A DNA stretch of 64,000 nucleotides from Sphingobacterium sp. HMA12 (GTDB lineage: Bacteria > Bacteroidota > Bacteroidia > Sphingobacteriales > Sphingobacteriaceae): positions 310,001-374,000 of the forward strand of contig NZ_BEYR01000004.1 in the NCBI RefSeq assembly GCF_002933815.1. The letters run 5' to 3'. Below are positions 1-8,178 of the stretch, piece by piece. The notes beneath the pieces were generated by a model. It worked only from the letters and a program-made list of their open reading frames with translations, did not search any database and was not told the DNA's origin. How positions within the stretch are numbered: the stretch's first letter is position 1; every line of letters starts with the position of its first letter. The position numbers and the translations under genes are program-made.

Positions 1-151
1 CCGTAGATTCGTTACGAACCTCTACTGAAGCTCCATGAACCCCTTTGTTATTCTCGTCCGTAATTTTTCCGGAAAATCCTGCCTGAGTTGTTTGAGCATA
101 CAAACCTGTTCCTATCGCAATGGCACAAGTCGTAAGTAATATTTCTTTCAT
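1..151 (-). CDS. TonB-dependent receptor-type outer membrane protein, N-terminal fragment
   Basis: Only the first 50 codons are in the window; the gene runs off the left edge. The start ATG is at 149-151 on the complement. The translation opens with a signal peptide (MKEILLTTCAIAIGTGLYAQ) followed by GFSGKITDENNKGVHGASVE. That pattern (G-x-I-x-D-x-x-x-x-G-V-x-G-A-x-V) is typical of the carboxypeptidase-regulatory-like beta-sandwich at the N-terminus of Bacteroidota TonB-dependent receptors and related outer membrane proteins. The substrate cannot be judged. Other proteins with this domain remain possible. Confidence 0.6.
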   Translation of the reverse strand, partial: MKEILLTTCAIAIGTGLYAQTTQAGFSGKITDENNKGVHGASVEVRNEST

Positions 152-301
152 TTAGTTGTTGGTTGTGATATGGCAACAAAACTACTTCGATAGTATTAAC
201 AGAAGCTAAACGAAATATTATGAAATTATAAACAAAACACTACAAAACATTTTAAGAAAAAACAACGAAGCAAAAAGCAAAGAAAATAGAAGATTAGTCA
301 T

Positions 302-328
302 AAAAAAAGTCAGTAAAATACCGACTTT
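302..328 (-). terminator. Rho-independent terminator of bshC
   Basis: On the complement, AAAGTC and GACTTT arms with an inner GTA/TAC pairing are followed by a run of T. The bshC stop codon (327-329) lies in the 5' arm, so transcription would stop directly after the gene. Confidence 0.6.
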
Positions 329-1916
329 AATATAAGATTGTAAATTTAAAATCCAGGGGATTAAAGTATTTATAAAGATCTCTAAAGAGGTTATCACCAT
401 ATTTTACATACAACAAGGCAAAGTTTTCCGATCGCTCCTGTAGGCCCCCTCCGGGAAAGAGCTTTTCTTTTACATTGTCTATATCTGCCAATGCGTGCTG
501 ATGATTTCGTTTTTCTGCTTTCATCAACTTTTTTTCCAGATTGTTCATCGCCTTTTTCAAGCGAGCTTTTATCGCCTCGGTGCTGGGTCCCAGACTCGGG
601 TCAATTTTGTGTGTACGTAATCTTATCTTTCCAAAGATCGCATTCAGTTCCATCCATTCATCATTAAGGTTTAATCTTTCCTTGGTATGACGACGTACAT
701 ACTCCTTCTTCAAAACCTCTGCTGGCCGGAAGATACTTTTGAAGGTTAGATCCACACGGAAAAGCTTTGCGGCCACATTATCTTCGGTAATCATTGCTGA
801 ATTTCGCGGAATCAGGATGGGGAAGTCTATTTGGTACTGATCAAAATTAGATTTCAGTTGCATCCAATAGACCATTTCAGCGCCACCGCCGATATAGGCT
901 AAATTAGGAAGGATAATTTCCTGATACATCGGACGCATCACCACATTTGGACTAAAACGCTCAGGATAGGCATCTATTTCTTTTTCCAGCTCTTCCTTAG
1001 TAAAATATATATTTTGATGCAGAACCTCATATCGGCCGTCTGCAGTCAGAACCAAGCGTTCTCTAAATTCATCGGTCAGATAAAAGAAGTTGATCTCCCG
1101 CGCATGCACCTGTGTAGAAAAACCCTTTGATTCCAGTTCTTTCGACCTCTCCGTGATAGCTTTAAAGCTATTTTCGGATAAAATATCCGTTTTGATAATC
1201 GGTTTAAATAACTCCTTCAATTCTTTATCATCGGCATCAACAATCAAAAGACCATAGGCTTTAAAAAGTTCGTTCACCATATAACGTGTCGCGTCGGCCA
1301 ACCTCGTGTGCTTCAGGTAAGCTTGCTCCACAATACCCGTGAGCTTAGCAGAATTTTCAGAAAGACCAAGGATATTGGTGTACTGCTTTACCGCATCGAC
1401 AATTGAAGCTATATCCATACGCCCTGTGGCCGATACCGCAGGTGTCTCCCAAGCTATTTTCTTTCCGTAGACTTTTGTATGATTAATTTCTTCAAAATCG
1501 TGATCTTCAGTTGCCATCCAATATACCGGGATAAAGTTTTTGTCCGGATATTTGGCATGCAAGTCTTCGGATAGACGTATTGCCGTCATGATCTTAAATA
1601 TGAAGTACAAGGGCCCTGTAAAGATGTTCAATTGGTGGCCCGTAGTGATCGTATAGGTATTCTCCTGCAACAACAAATCCATATTTTCGGCGACAGCAGG
1701 AGAATCCTGCAACAATGCCGCATACTGAGCTTTTAGGCGCTCCACGAGAATGGTGCGGTGGTCAAAATGTTTTTTTTCGTGCAATTGCTTCTCAAAACCG
1801 TCAAATGTAGGCCAGTGTCCAACAAACGGTTTCAGCGCCTCGTCATGAGCCAGATAGGCCAACAATGTTTTTGAGAAACTGTTTGTCTCACTATATTCGA
1901 TATAAGTTGCTTTCAT
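327..1916 (-). CDS. bshC: Bacillithiol biosynthesis cysteine-adding enzyme BshC
   Basis: This 529-residue cytoplasmic protein matches the BshC family in length and motifs. TTGHQLNIFTGPLYFIFKI is near residue 92 and VYWMATEDHDFEEINH near residue 130; both belong to the Rossmann-like core, where the HxGH/TGHQ and ATEDHDF elements are family hallmarks. A C-terminal Lys/Glu-rich coiled coil (about 440-490) is also usual. BshC joins cysteine to glucosaminyl-malate in the last step of bacillithiol synthesis, a low-molecular-weight thiol of Firmicutes and Bacteroidota. No bshA or bshB is in the window. The ATG gives the conserved N-terminus MKATYIEYSETNSFS. The gene stands alone between terminators. 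Confidence 0.93.
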   Translation of the reverse strand: MKATYIEYSETNSFSKTLLAYLAHDEALKPFVGHWPTFDGFEKQLHEKKHFDHRTILVERLKAQYAALLQDSPAVAENMDLLLQENTYTITTGHQLNIFTGPLYFIFKIMTAIRLSEDLHAKYPDKNFIPVYWMATEDHDFEEINHTKVYGKKIAWETPAVSATGRMDIASIVDAVKQYTNILGLSENSAKLTGIVEQAYLKHTRLADATRYMVNELFKAYGLLIVDADDKELKELFKPIIKTDILSENSFKAITERSKELESKGFSTQVHAREINFFYLTDEFRERLVLTADGRYEVLHQNIYFTKEELEKEIDAYPERFSPNVVMRPMYQEIILPNLAYIGGGAEMVYWMQLKSNFDQYQIDFPILIPRNSAMITEDNVAAKLFRVDLTFKSIFRPAEVLKKEYVRRHTKERLNLNDEWMELNAIFGKIRLRTHKIDPSLGPSTEAIKARLKKAMNNLEKKLMKAEKRNHQHALADIDNVKEKLFPGGGLQERSENFALLYVKYGDNLFRDLYKYFNPLDFKFTILY

Positions 1917-2100
1917 ATATGCTTATTGTACGATATACAAATGTATTTAGTTTGAGCAGACAAAATACTGATTTTTAATAAAAAGCTCATTCCACTTTTA
2001 AATTATATCATTCTATTGACAAATGTCCAAATAAAACCCTTATACCTTCACCGGCACCAACAGCGACATACATCCACAGCAGGTTTTCCCTGACAATTCA

Positions 2101-2136
2101 AAAAAAGAGCCTCCCTTGTATTTCGGGAGGCTCTTC
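2101..2136 (-). terminator. Rho-independent terminator of rimO
   Basis: A perfect 10-bp stem (AGAGCCTCCC/GGGAGGCTCT) with a 9-nt loop is followed on the complement by TTTTTT, 40 nt after the rimO stop. Confidence 0.8.
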
Positions 2137-2173
2137 CATATATTCTTAATGACTTTCATCGGTCAATCGCGTA

Positions 2174-3511
2174 TTATTTTTTCACAATTTCGCCATAGAG
2201 ATCGAAATCCTCCGCACGATCTATTTTTACCTGAACAAAATCTCCGATCCGCGCATAGGAATCAGCTGCTGAAATCAAGACCTCATTGTCCACTTCCGGA
2301 GAATCATATTCTGTCCGTCCGATAAAATAATCTCCATCCACACGATCAACCAGTACTTTATAGGTATTACCGACTTTCGATTGATTAATCTCATAAGAAA
2401 TGCCTTGCTGAACCTCCATAATAGCTTCAACCCGTTCTTCTTTTATTTCTTGTGGAACATTGTCCTCCAATGTATGTGCATGGGTCTTTTCCTCATGGGA
2501 ATAGGTAAAACAGCCCAAACGGTCAAAACGAGTTTCCTCCACCCATTCCAACATCTCTTGAAAATCCTGCTCAGTCTCGTCGGGGTATCCGCAGATTAAT
2601 GTCGTACGCAACGCGATATCAGGCACTTTGTCCCGGATCGCATTGACAAGGTCGATCTGTTTCTGTTTGGTTGTCCCTCTACGCATAGACTTCAACATCG
2701 GGTCTGAGATATGCTGCAATGGCATATCCAGGTAATTACAGATATTTGAACGCTCATTCATTGCATCCAAAATATCCATTGGAAATCCAGAAGGATAGGC
2801 ATACTGTAAACGGATCCACTCAATACCATCTACATCGGATAAATGACGCATCAAATCGGAAAGATTACGTTTACCATAAATATCCAATCCATAATAGGTT
2901 AAATCTTGCGCTATTAAAATTAATTCTTTGGTTCCATTTGATGCCAAAAATTTCGCTTCCTTAACCAAGTCATCAATTGATTTGGAAACATGCTTACCTC
3001 GCATTAATGGTATTGCACAGAATGAACATGGGCGGTTACAACCTTCCGCGATCTTAAAATAAGAAAAGTGGGAAGGAGTCGTCAATAAGCGTTCACCCAA
3101 TAATTCATGGCGATAGTCTGCTCCGATAGAAGAGAGTAAATCAGGCAAATCATTTGTCCCAAAATAGGCATCCACACTCGGAATTTCAGCTTGCAGTTCT
3201 GGCTTATAACGTTCCGAAAGACATCCAGTAACAATCACCTTATTGATCTTACCTTGATCCTTTAATTCTGAATATTGTAAGATTGCATCAATAGACTCCT
3301 GTTTAGCATTGTCGATAAAACCACAGGTATTGATGACAACAATATCATTCTCCTGTATATTTGAGGCCTCATGGACAACTTCCATCTGATTACCTTTCAA
3401 CTGGCCCATCAGCACTTCACTATCGTGAATATTTTTCGAACAGCCCAAAGTAACGACGTTTACACGCGGTTTATTGATCAAAGGGACAGATTTCGTATAT
3501 TTTGTCTTCAT
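2174..3511 (-). CDS. rimO: Ribosomal protein S12 methylthiotransferase RimO
   Basis: This radical-SAM MTTase of 445 residues adds a methylthio group to an aspartate of ribosomal protein S12. The N-terminal UPF0004 domain begins NVVTLGCSKNIHDSEVLMGQ, with its cluster cysteines in GCSKN, VINTCGFI and VTGCLSERY. The radical SAM CxxxCxxC is seen in AEGCNRPCSFCAIPLMRGKH, and a C-terminal TRAM domain ends the protein (GDFVQVKIDRAEDFDLYGEI). The GCSKN and AIPLMRGKH signatures favour RimO over MiaB. An upstream in-frame ATG would add 19 residues rich in F and N; the ATG at 3509-3511 fits the family better. It lies 95 nt downstream of ftsY and may be cotranscribed with it. Confidence 0.93.
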   Translation of the reverse strand: MKTKYTKSVPLINKPRVNVVTLGCSKNIHDSEVLMGQLKGNQMEVVHEASNIQENDIVVINTCGFIDNAKQESIDAILQYSELKDQGKINKVIVTGCLSERYKPELQAEIPSVDAYFGTNDLPDLLSSIGADYRHELLGERLLTTPSHFSYFKIAEGCNRPCSFCAIPLMRGKHVSKSIDDLVKEAKFLASNGTKELILIAQDLTYYGLDIYGKRNLSDLMRHLSDVDGIEWIRLQYAYPSGFPMDILDAMNERSNICNYLDMPLQHISDPMLKSMRRGTTKQKQIDLVNAIRDKVPDIALRTTLICGYPDETEQDFQEMLEWVEETRFDRLGCFTYSHEEKTHAHTLEDNVPQEIKEERVEAIMEVQQGISYEINQSKVGNTYKVLVDRVDGDYFIGRTEYDSPEVDNEVLISAADSYARIGDFVQVKIDRAEDFDLYGEIVKK

Positions 3512-3606
3512 ATGATTAGAAGGGTTTGTCAAGAAAAAAAAGGGCTGGTTAATCATCATGCACAGCAAAGGATGACAACCTTATTTCTGACAATAATTTT
3601 AATTTT

Positions 3607-4569
3607 CTATTTGAAAAGGGAGTCTACAAATTCCTTTTTATTAAATAATTGGAGATCGCCTATTTTTTCGCCTACACCGATGTATTTCACCGGGATTTTG
3701 AACTGATCAGATATCCCTATAACAACACCACCTTTGGCTGTTCCATCCAATTTCGTCAGTGCCAAAGCGTTTACATCAGTCGCCTGGGTAAATTGCGTAC
3801 ATTGTTCTATGGCATTTTGACCTGTAGAAGCATCTAAGACTAATAAAATTTCATGCGGAGCGCCTGGAACGACTTTTTGCATGACATTTTTAATCTTGGT
3901 CAATTCATTCATTAGACCAACCTTATTATGTAGACGGCCTGCCGTATCAATAATACAGACATCTTCCCCATTTGCAACAGCAGACTTAACCGTATCATAA
4001 GCGACCGAAGCGGGATCTGAACCCATTGCCTGCGCCACAACGCGCACTCCAACACGCTCGCCCCATAACTTAAGCTGATCTACAGCCGCGGCGCGAAATG
4101 TATCTGCTGCACCTAACACGACTTTACTTCCAGCTTGCTTGAGCTGATGGGCAAGTTTGCCTATTGTCGTCGTCTTACCAACACCATTCACTCCGACGAC
4201 CATAATAACATAAGGTTTATGATCTCCGTAGTTGAAGTTTTCAAAATCTGAGCTGTTATTTTCGGCAAGTAAGGTCTGAATCTCTTCTTTCAGTAAATTG
4301 TTTAGCTCTGAAGTGGAGACGTATTTATCTCGGGCAACACGCGCTTGTATGCGGTCTATGATTTTTAAAGTCGTCGTAACCCCTACATCAGAAGTAACCA
4401 AAACTTCTTCCAAATTATCAAGCACATCGTCATCTACAGTAGATTTACCCACTACAGCTTTCGTTATCTTGGAAAGAAATCCTTCTTTGGTTTTTTCCAA
4501 ACCCTTGTCTAAGGCTTGCTCTTCTTCTTGTGTTTGCGGCTTTTTCTTAAAAAAATCAAATAATCCCAT
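3607..4569 (-). CDS. ftsY: Signal recognition particle receptor FtsY
   Basis: FtsY is the SRP receptor GTPase that docks ribosome-nascent chain-SRP complexes at the inner membrane. At 320 residues it is the short form without a long acidic N-domain, starting MGLFDFFKKKPQTQEEEQ. The NG domain shows G1 GVNGVGKTTTIGKLA (about residue 123), the DTFRAAAVDQL insertion-box region, G3 DTAGR, G4 TKLDGTAKGG and the C-terminal IGVGEKIGDLQLF. The start chosen is the ATG at 4567-4569; the longer frame adds 17 non-conserved residues. It sits between the ribosomal protein cluster and rimO, all on the same strand. Confidence 0.95.
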   Translation of the reverse strand: MGLFDFFKKKPQTQEEEQALDKGLEKTKEGFLSKITKAVVGKSTVDDDVLDNLEEVLVTSDVGVTTTLKIIDRIQARVARDKYVSTSELNNLLKEEIQTLLAENNSSDFENFNYGDHKPYVIMVVGVNGVGKTTTIGKLAHQLKQAGSKVVLGAADTFRAAAVDQLKLWGERVGVRVVAQAMGSDPASVAYDTVKSAVANGEDVCIIDTAGRLHNKVGLMNELTKIKNVMQKVVPGAPHEILLVLDASTGQNAIEQCTQFTQATDVNALALTKLDGTAKGGVVIGISDQFKIPVKYIGVGEKIGDLQLFNKKEFVDSLFK

Positions 4570-4618
4570 GGAGTGTTTAGTGAAAATTGATGTCCAAATA
4601 TAAACAAATGTCCTCAAC

Positions 4619-4660
4619 AAAAAAAGCCCTTTCGGTAGGATACCAAAACGGCTATTTTTA
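4619..4660 (-). terminator. Probable terminator after the DUF4295 gene
   Basis: An imperfect inverted repeat (AAAAAGCCCTTTCGGTA against TACCAAAACGGCTATTTTT) lies between the DUF4295 stop and the ftsY start. Stems are interrupted by mismatches and wobble pairs, so this could be a weak terminator allowing read-through into ftsY. Confidence 0.45.
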
Positions 4661-4703
4661 TCGAATTCTTTTTAAAGAAAAACTTTAAAAAAGGAAAATG
4701 CTA

Positions 4704-4871
4704 CTAGTTATTTTTTTGAGCTTCTGCAAGCACGTCTTTCACTTTATCGTTGTGAACCATACCTTCTTTGAAAGTATACGCGCCAGTTTTTGCAGATTTA
4801 GTAGTAACAATAACCTTTGTAAATTCTTTACCGCCACCTTTTTGTAACGATGCAACTGCTTTCTTTGCCAT
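4704..4871 (-). CDS. DUF4295 small protein next to ribosomal L33
   Basis: A 55-residue protein read on the complement from the ATG at 4869-4871 to TAG at 4704-4706. It begins MAKKAVASLQKGGGKEFTKV and contains AKTGAYTFKEGMVHNDKVKD, the pattern of the small DUF4295 family found in Bacteroidota directly downstream of rpmG. It is basic (many Lys) and ribosomal-protein-sized, so a ribosome-associated role is plausible but is my inference. The function is not established. Confidence 0.85.
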   Translation of the reverse strand: MAKKAVASLQKGGGKEFTKVIVTTKSAKTGAYTFKEGMVHNDKVKDVLAEAQKNN

Positions 4872-4926
4872 GGTATTTAAATATTTTTACTCAGCCCGCT
4901 ATTTGCAAGTGCTAAGAATGGGTGAA

Positions 4927-5109
4927 TTACTTAATTTCTTTATGAACAGTAACTTTTCTCAATACTGGGTTGAATTTTTTCAACTCTAAACGCTCAGTTG
5001 TGTTCTTTTTGTTTTTAGTAGTGATGTAACGAGACATTCCCGGAAGACCACTTTCTTTGTGTTCAGTACATTCTAAGATAACTTGTACTCTATTTCCTTT
5101 TTTAGCCAT
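4927..5109 (-). CDS. rpmG: 50S ribosomal protein L33
   Basis: A 60-residue protein, MAKKGNRVQVILECTEHKES followed by SRYITTKNKKNTTERLELKKF and ending KVTVHKEIK, which is the L33 pattern. It has a single cysteine (ECTEH) and lacks the paired CxxC zinc ribbon, so it is the zinc-independent (C-) form. It lies between rpmB and the DUF4295 gene in a conserved Bacteroidota cluster. Confidence 0.95.
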   Translation of the reverse strand: MAKKGNRVQVILECTEHKESGLPGMSRYITTKNKKNTTERLELKKFNPVLRKVTVHKEIK

Positions 5110-5186
5110 TGTTTTACTTTATTTTGAACCCTAATATAGGATTGAAATTCATGAATAATCTTAATGTAACAGGCGATAAATCAATA

Positions 5187-5420
5187 TTAAATTGATCCTT
5201 TAACGATAAATTTATTGATCGCAGCTGTAATGCCGTTCTTGTTGATAGTCTTGATAGCAGAAGTAGATACTTTCAACGTAATCCAACGATCTTCTTCTGG
5301 AATGTAAAAACGTTTAGTTTGTAAATTTGGATAGAATTTACGTTTAGTTTTAACGTTTGAGTGAGAAACGTTATTTCCTGTTAACGCCGCTTTGCCTGTT
5401 AAATCACAAATTCTTGACAT
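5187..5420 (-). CDS. rpmB: 50S ribosomal protein L28
   Basis: A 77-residue protein beginning MSRICDLTGKAALTGNNVSH with KTKRKFYPNLQ and IPEEDRWITLKVSTSAIKTI, the L28 signature. The ATG at 5418-5420 is the family start; the longer in-frame extension contains CRECKGLTYC and lacks conservation. It is the first gene of the rpmB-rpmG-DUF4295 cluster on the complement. Confidence 0.95.
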   Translation of the reverse strand: MSRICDLTGKAALTGNNVSHSNVKTKRKFYPNLQTKRFYIPEEDRWITLKVSTSAIKTINKNGITAAINKFIVKGSI

Positions 5421-5593
5421 GATATTATCTTTTTTGTTGTCTTTATTACAATATGTTAATCCTTTGCACTCTCTGCAAAGAGTTTGCAAATATCTATATT
5501 TTTTTTTAGATAAGCAACAACATTATGGGAATTATTTTTAAAAATAGTTCTACACAGGAAGGGTGTGGGCAAAAATAAAGCATTTTATTGTAT

Positions 5594-5601
5594 TATATTT
5601 G
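5594..5601 (+). promoter_or_regulatory. Bacteroidota -7 element TATATTTG before the recO operon
   Basis: TATATTTG fits the Bacteroidota sigma-A -7 consensus TAnnTTTG and lies 38 nt before the ATG at 5639. No convincing -33 TTTG was seen. Confidence 0.4.
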
Positions 5602-5638
5602 CTCTGTAAACAAAAATAGTTTTCAACAATTCACATTT

Positions 5639-5905
5639 ATGAACAAATATCTTCGCAAGGGCCTAAGAGAAATAATCATCGGCGCGTTGTTCGTTATCCT
5701 AGGTTATTACCTGATGGAGCAACGATCTAACTGGTACAAGTTAGCCATGATCATCGGAGTTATTACATTTGGTATTGGTTTTCTCACATTAATCTATCGA
5801 ATGATTCGAAAAGTGGACCGCAATGCAATTATTGAAATGCGCGAAGAGGCTCATAAGGAGGAAATTCATAAAAAAGAAAAGGAAGGGGATGCTGAACAAA
5901 ACTAG
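5639..5905 (+). CDS. Small two-helix membrane protein upstream of recO
   Basis: An 88-residue protein with a basic N-terminus (MNKYLRKGLREIIIGALFVI), two predicted membrane helices (about residues 11-26 and 37-55) and a charged, Lys/Glu-rich cytoplasmic tail. No family was recognised. Its 3' end overlaps recO by 17 nt, so the two are probably translated from one mRNA. The ATG at 5639 follows a TATATTTG promoter element; an upstream in-frame ATG would lie upstream of that element. Confidence 0.7.
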   Translation: MNKYLRKGLREIIIGALFVILGYYLMEQRSNWYKLAMIIGVITFGIGFLTLIYRMIRKVDRNAIIEMREEAHKEEIHKKEKEGDAEQN

Positions 5906-6611
5906 AGGTATCGTTTTAAAAACAACGAATTATTCGGAAAGCAGCCTCGTTGCACAGATATACACCGAATCCTTTGGTATGCAATCGTACCTCATTGCCG
6001 GCGCACGTAAGCCAAAGGCTAAAATCAAAGCCAATATCTTACAACCGCTGCATCTACTTGAAGTTATCGTAACCCATAAGGATAACGGATCATTACAGCG
6101 TATTTCCGAAGCCCGACAAACGCCAGTATTACAGGAAATACCTTACGATATTATAAAAAGTTCAATAGCGCTCTTCTTGAATGAAATTTTGTACAAAGTA
6201 TTAAAAGAACAAGAAAGTGACCCTCATTTATTTGAATTCATCCATCAGTCTATCCGATGGTTAGATGAAACTCACTTAAACCTCGCCAATTTTCATCTCG
6301 TATTTCTAATCAAACTGACGCGCTTTCTTGGATTTTACCCAACGGCATCCAAACAGGTCCTGCCCTATTTTAACTTACACGAAGCAACATTTTCAAGCAG
6401 TCTTCCAGAACATCCACTTGTACTTCAAGAACCACATACCTCAATTTTTCGGAGTTTAATAACATCAGAATACTCAAATTGTGATCGCATCAAAATGTCC
6501 AGTGCAGACAGACAATTTTTATTGGAAAAATTATTGGATTTCTACCGCCTTCATCGCACAAATTTCAAGGAGATAAAATCGCTGTATATTCTGGAAGAGA
6601 TTTTTCGATAA
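5889..6611 (+). CDS. recO: DNA repair protein RecO
   Basis: A 240-residue recombination mediator that helps load RecA onto SSB-coated DNA in the RecFOR pathway. The N-terminal OB fold starts MLNKTRGIVLKTTNYSESSL and continues IYTESFGMQSYLIAGARKPK, typical of RecO. The helical C-terminal part lacks a clear Cys zinc motif, as in many Bacteroidota RecO proteins. Its start ATG (5889) lies inside the upstream gene and has GGAAGGGG just before it, consistent with translational coupling. Confidence 0.9.
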   Translation: MLNKTRGIVLKTTNYSESSLVAQIYTESFGMQSYLIAGARKPKAKIKANILQPLHLLEVIVTHKDNGSLQRISEARQTPVLQEIPYDIIKSSIALFLNEILYKVLKEQESDPHLFEFIHQSIRWLDETHLNLANFHLVFLIKLTRFLGFYPTASKQVLPYFNLHEATFSSSLPEHPLVLQEPHTSIFRSLITSEYSNCDRIKMSSADRQFLLEKLLDFYRLHRTNFKEIKSLYILEEIFR

Positions 6612-6852
6612 GACATTTGTCCTTAGATCCTCCTTCGTAAAGAGCTGTCTATTTCCTGTCAGGACCAATCGGCGGGATGTTTCGTATAAATAAACGCACA
6701 CTGTTCATTCAAGTTTCAACAATGCACCTATCTCAGTTACTTATCTATAATAATTGTTTTCCCAGATAAATTCTTGGTACATTTATTGTAACAGAATTAT
6801 ATTAACATTTGATTTACTAACATATTTTTCACCTAAAAAAAGTCTTAACGAT

Positions 6853-7413
6853 ATGGAACTTAAAGAAGCCTTTTTAAAAGTTGTCCGAGACAACTACGCA
6901 AATTTTGAAGGTAGAGCCCGCCGAAAAGAATATTGGATGTTCGTGCTCGCTGTATTTGTATTATTCTTTGCACTCGGTATTGTCGGCGGCATTCTATCCG
7001 CTATCAGTGATACATTAGGCAGTCTATTTTACGGCATTATGGGCCTAGCCTATTTAGCCATACTGGTACCTGCCTTAGCTGTTACCGTAAGAAGACTTCA
7101 TGATACCAATAAATCAGGCTGGTTTATACTCGTATCATTAATCCCATTTGTAGGAAGCTTATATTTACTCTATTTGGAGATTTTAGAAGGCGACAAGGGA
7201 CCTAACCAATATGGCCCTGATCCAAAGGCCGTTGAAAACGGGACAAATCATCCGTTTAATCAACCACAAGATCCTTTTGGTTCATCACAGCCGAATAACT
7301 CCTTTGGAAGTTCACAACCTGAACAAAATACGGGGAACAATGATCCGTTTGGAAATTCACAAACGCCTCCTGCACCTTCAACACCTCCTGCAGATAAAGA
7401 TCCATTTGCATAG
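6853..7413 (+). CDS. DUF805 membrane protein with Pro/Gln/Asn-rich tail
   Basis: A 186-residue inner-membrane protein. The DUF805 pattern is clear: NYANFEGRARRKEYWMFVL near the start, three to four hydrophobic helices (about 27-50, 57-80 and 93-112), VRRLHDTNKSGWF between helices and EGDKGPNQYGPDP at the end. After residue 130 follows a low-complexity tail with repeated DPFG/NNSFGSSQ units, probably disordered. The start is the ATG at 6853; an upstream in-frame ATG adds 33 non-family residues. Function unknown; DUF805 proteins are widespread. Confidence 0.9.
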   Translation: MELKEAFLKVVRDNYANFEGRARRKEYWMFVLAVFVLFFALGIVGGILSAISDTLGSLFYGIMGLAYLAILVPALAVTVRRLHDTNKSGWFILVSLIPFVGSLYLLYLEILEGDKGPNQYGPDPKAVENGTNHPFNQPQDPFGSSQPNNSFGSSQPEQNTGNNDPFGNSQTPPAPSTPPADKDPFA

Positions 7414-7430
7414 GTCGTTCTAACGGAATA

Positions 7431-7468
7431 AAAAAAGAGCTTTCATTGTAATGAAAGCTCTTTTTTTA
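7431..7468. terminator. Bidirectional terminator between the DUF805 gene and a small lipoprotein gene
   Basis: AAAAAAGAGCTTTCAT and ATGAAAGCTCTTTTTT form a perfect 16-bp stem with a TGTA loop; both strands have A/T runs suited to termination of the two convergent genes. Confidence 0.9.
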
Positions 7469-7513
7469 TTTTTTCGATTGCGAAATTTTCCGCGAAAGTG
7501 AAATTCAGCGAGA

Positions 7514-7708
7514 TCAATGTCTATGCTTCTTCTTTTGTTGCCCGGGAGCAAAGTCTCTCGCAGATTGTTCGCCATAATATTTTTTTGCCTGACCAGGGGG
7601 CATACCTTTTGGCCCACCTCTATGCCCATGCCTATGATGTGTGGAATAACATGCAGACATGGAAATTGCCACCACAACAGAGAAGATCAATACTAAAGTA
7701 CGTTTCAT
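7514..7708 (-). CDS. Small His/Gly-rich lipoprotein
   Basis: A 64-residue protein with a signal sequence and lipobox (VVVAISMSAC, Cys 20). The mature part is short and basic: HHRHGHRGGPKGMPPGQAKK, then ARDFAPGQQKKKHRH. Proteins with the GPKGMPPGQAKK...FAPGQ pattern are common in Sphingobacteriaceae. I recall them being labelled quinol oxidase subunit 4 in automatic annotation, which the sequence does not support. His-rich segments could bind metal; this is inference. No promoter was identified. Confidence 0.7.
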   Translation of the reverse strand: MKRTLVLIFSVVVAISMSACYSTHHRHGHRGGPKGMPPGQAKKYYGEQSARDFAPGQQKKKHRH

Positions 7709-7768
7709 GTTAACCTATTATATTTAAGCATTGTGAAACAATTATCAGTCCAAATTATTATTGCAATA

Positions 7769-7799
7769 AAAAAGCCCATGCGGATCGCATAGGCTTTTT
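7769..7799 (-). terminator. Terminator of the cold-shock gene
   Basis: AAAAGCCCATGCG-GAT-CGCATAGGCTTTT forms a 13-bp stem with one mismatch, followed on the complement by an A/T-rich run downstream of the csp stop. Confidence 0.75.
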
Positions 7800-7824
7800 C
7801 ACAATAAATATATCTTGAATCTTA

Positions 7825-8016
7825 TTAGATAACTCTTACATTTACCGCATTAAGACCTTTACGGCCTTGTTCAACTTCGTAAGATACATTGTCATTCTCA
7901 CGAACTTTGTCAATTAATCCAGAAACGTGAACAAAAATCTCGCTCTCGCCTGAATTAGGGATGATGAAACCGAAACCTTTGGTCTCATTAAAGAATTTTA
8001 CTTTACCTTCTTGCAT
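7825..8016 (-). CDS. Cold-shock domain protein
   Basis: A 63-residue single CSD protein: MQEGKVKFFNETKGFGFIIP carries RNP1 (KGFGFI) and IFVHVSGL is RNP2. It folds as an OB barrel that binds single-stranded RNA or DNA and acts as an RNA chaperone. It is slightly shorter than E. coli CspA (70 residues), as usual for the Bacteroidota form. Monocistronic, with its own terminator. Whether it is cold-induced cannot be judged. Confidence 0.93.
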   Translation of the reverse strand: MQEGKVKFFNETKGFGFIIPNSGESEIFVHVSGLIDKVRENDNVSYEVEQGRKGLNAVNVRVI

Positions 8017-8178
8017 GGCACTATTTTATTAATTTCCCTAAAGGTATAGAAATAAAATCAAAAATCTTAACGTTTTTATTTTTTTTATCCGTTAAACTTT
8101 TTTGTCTACTTTGGCTCCAATCTTGTAGCATTGCGACAATAGCAATCGTATTATTATAAAACTTTAAGATAGTAAAGC

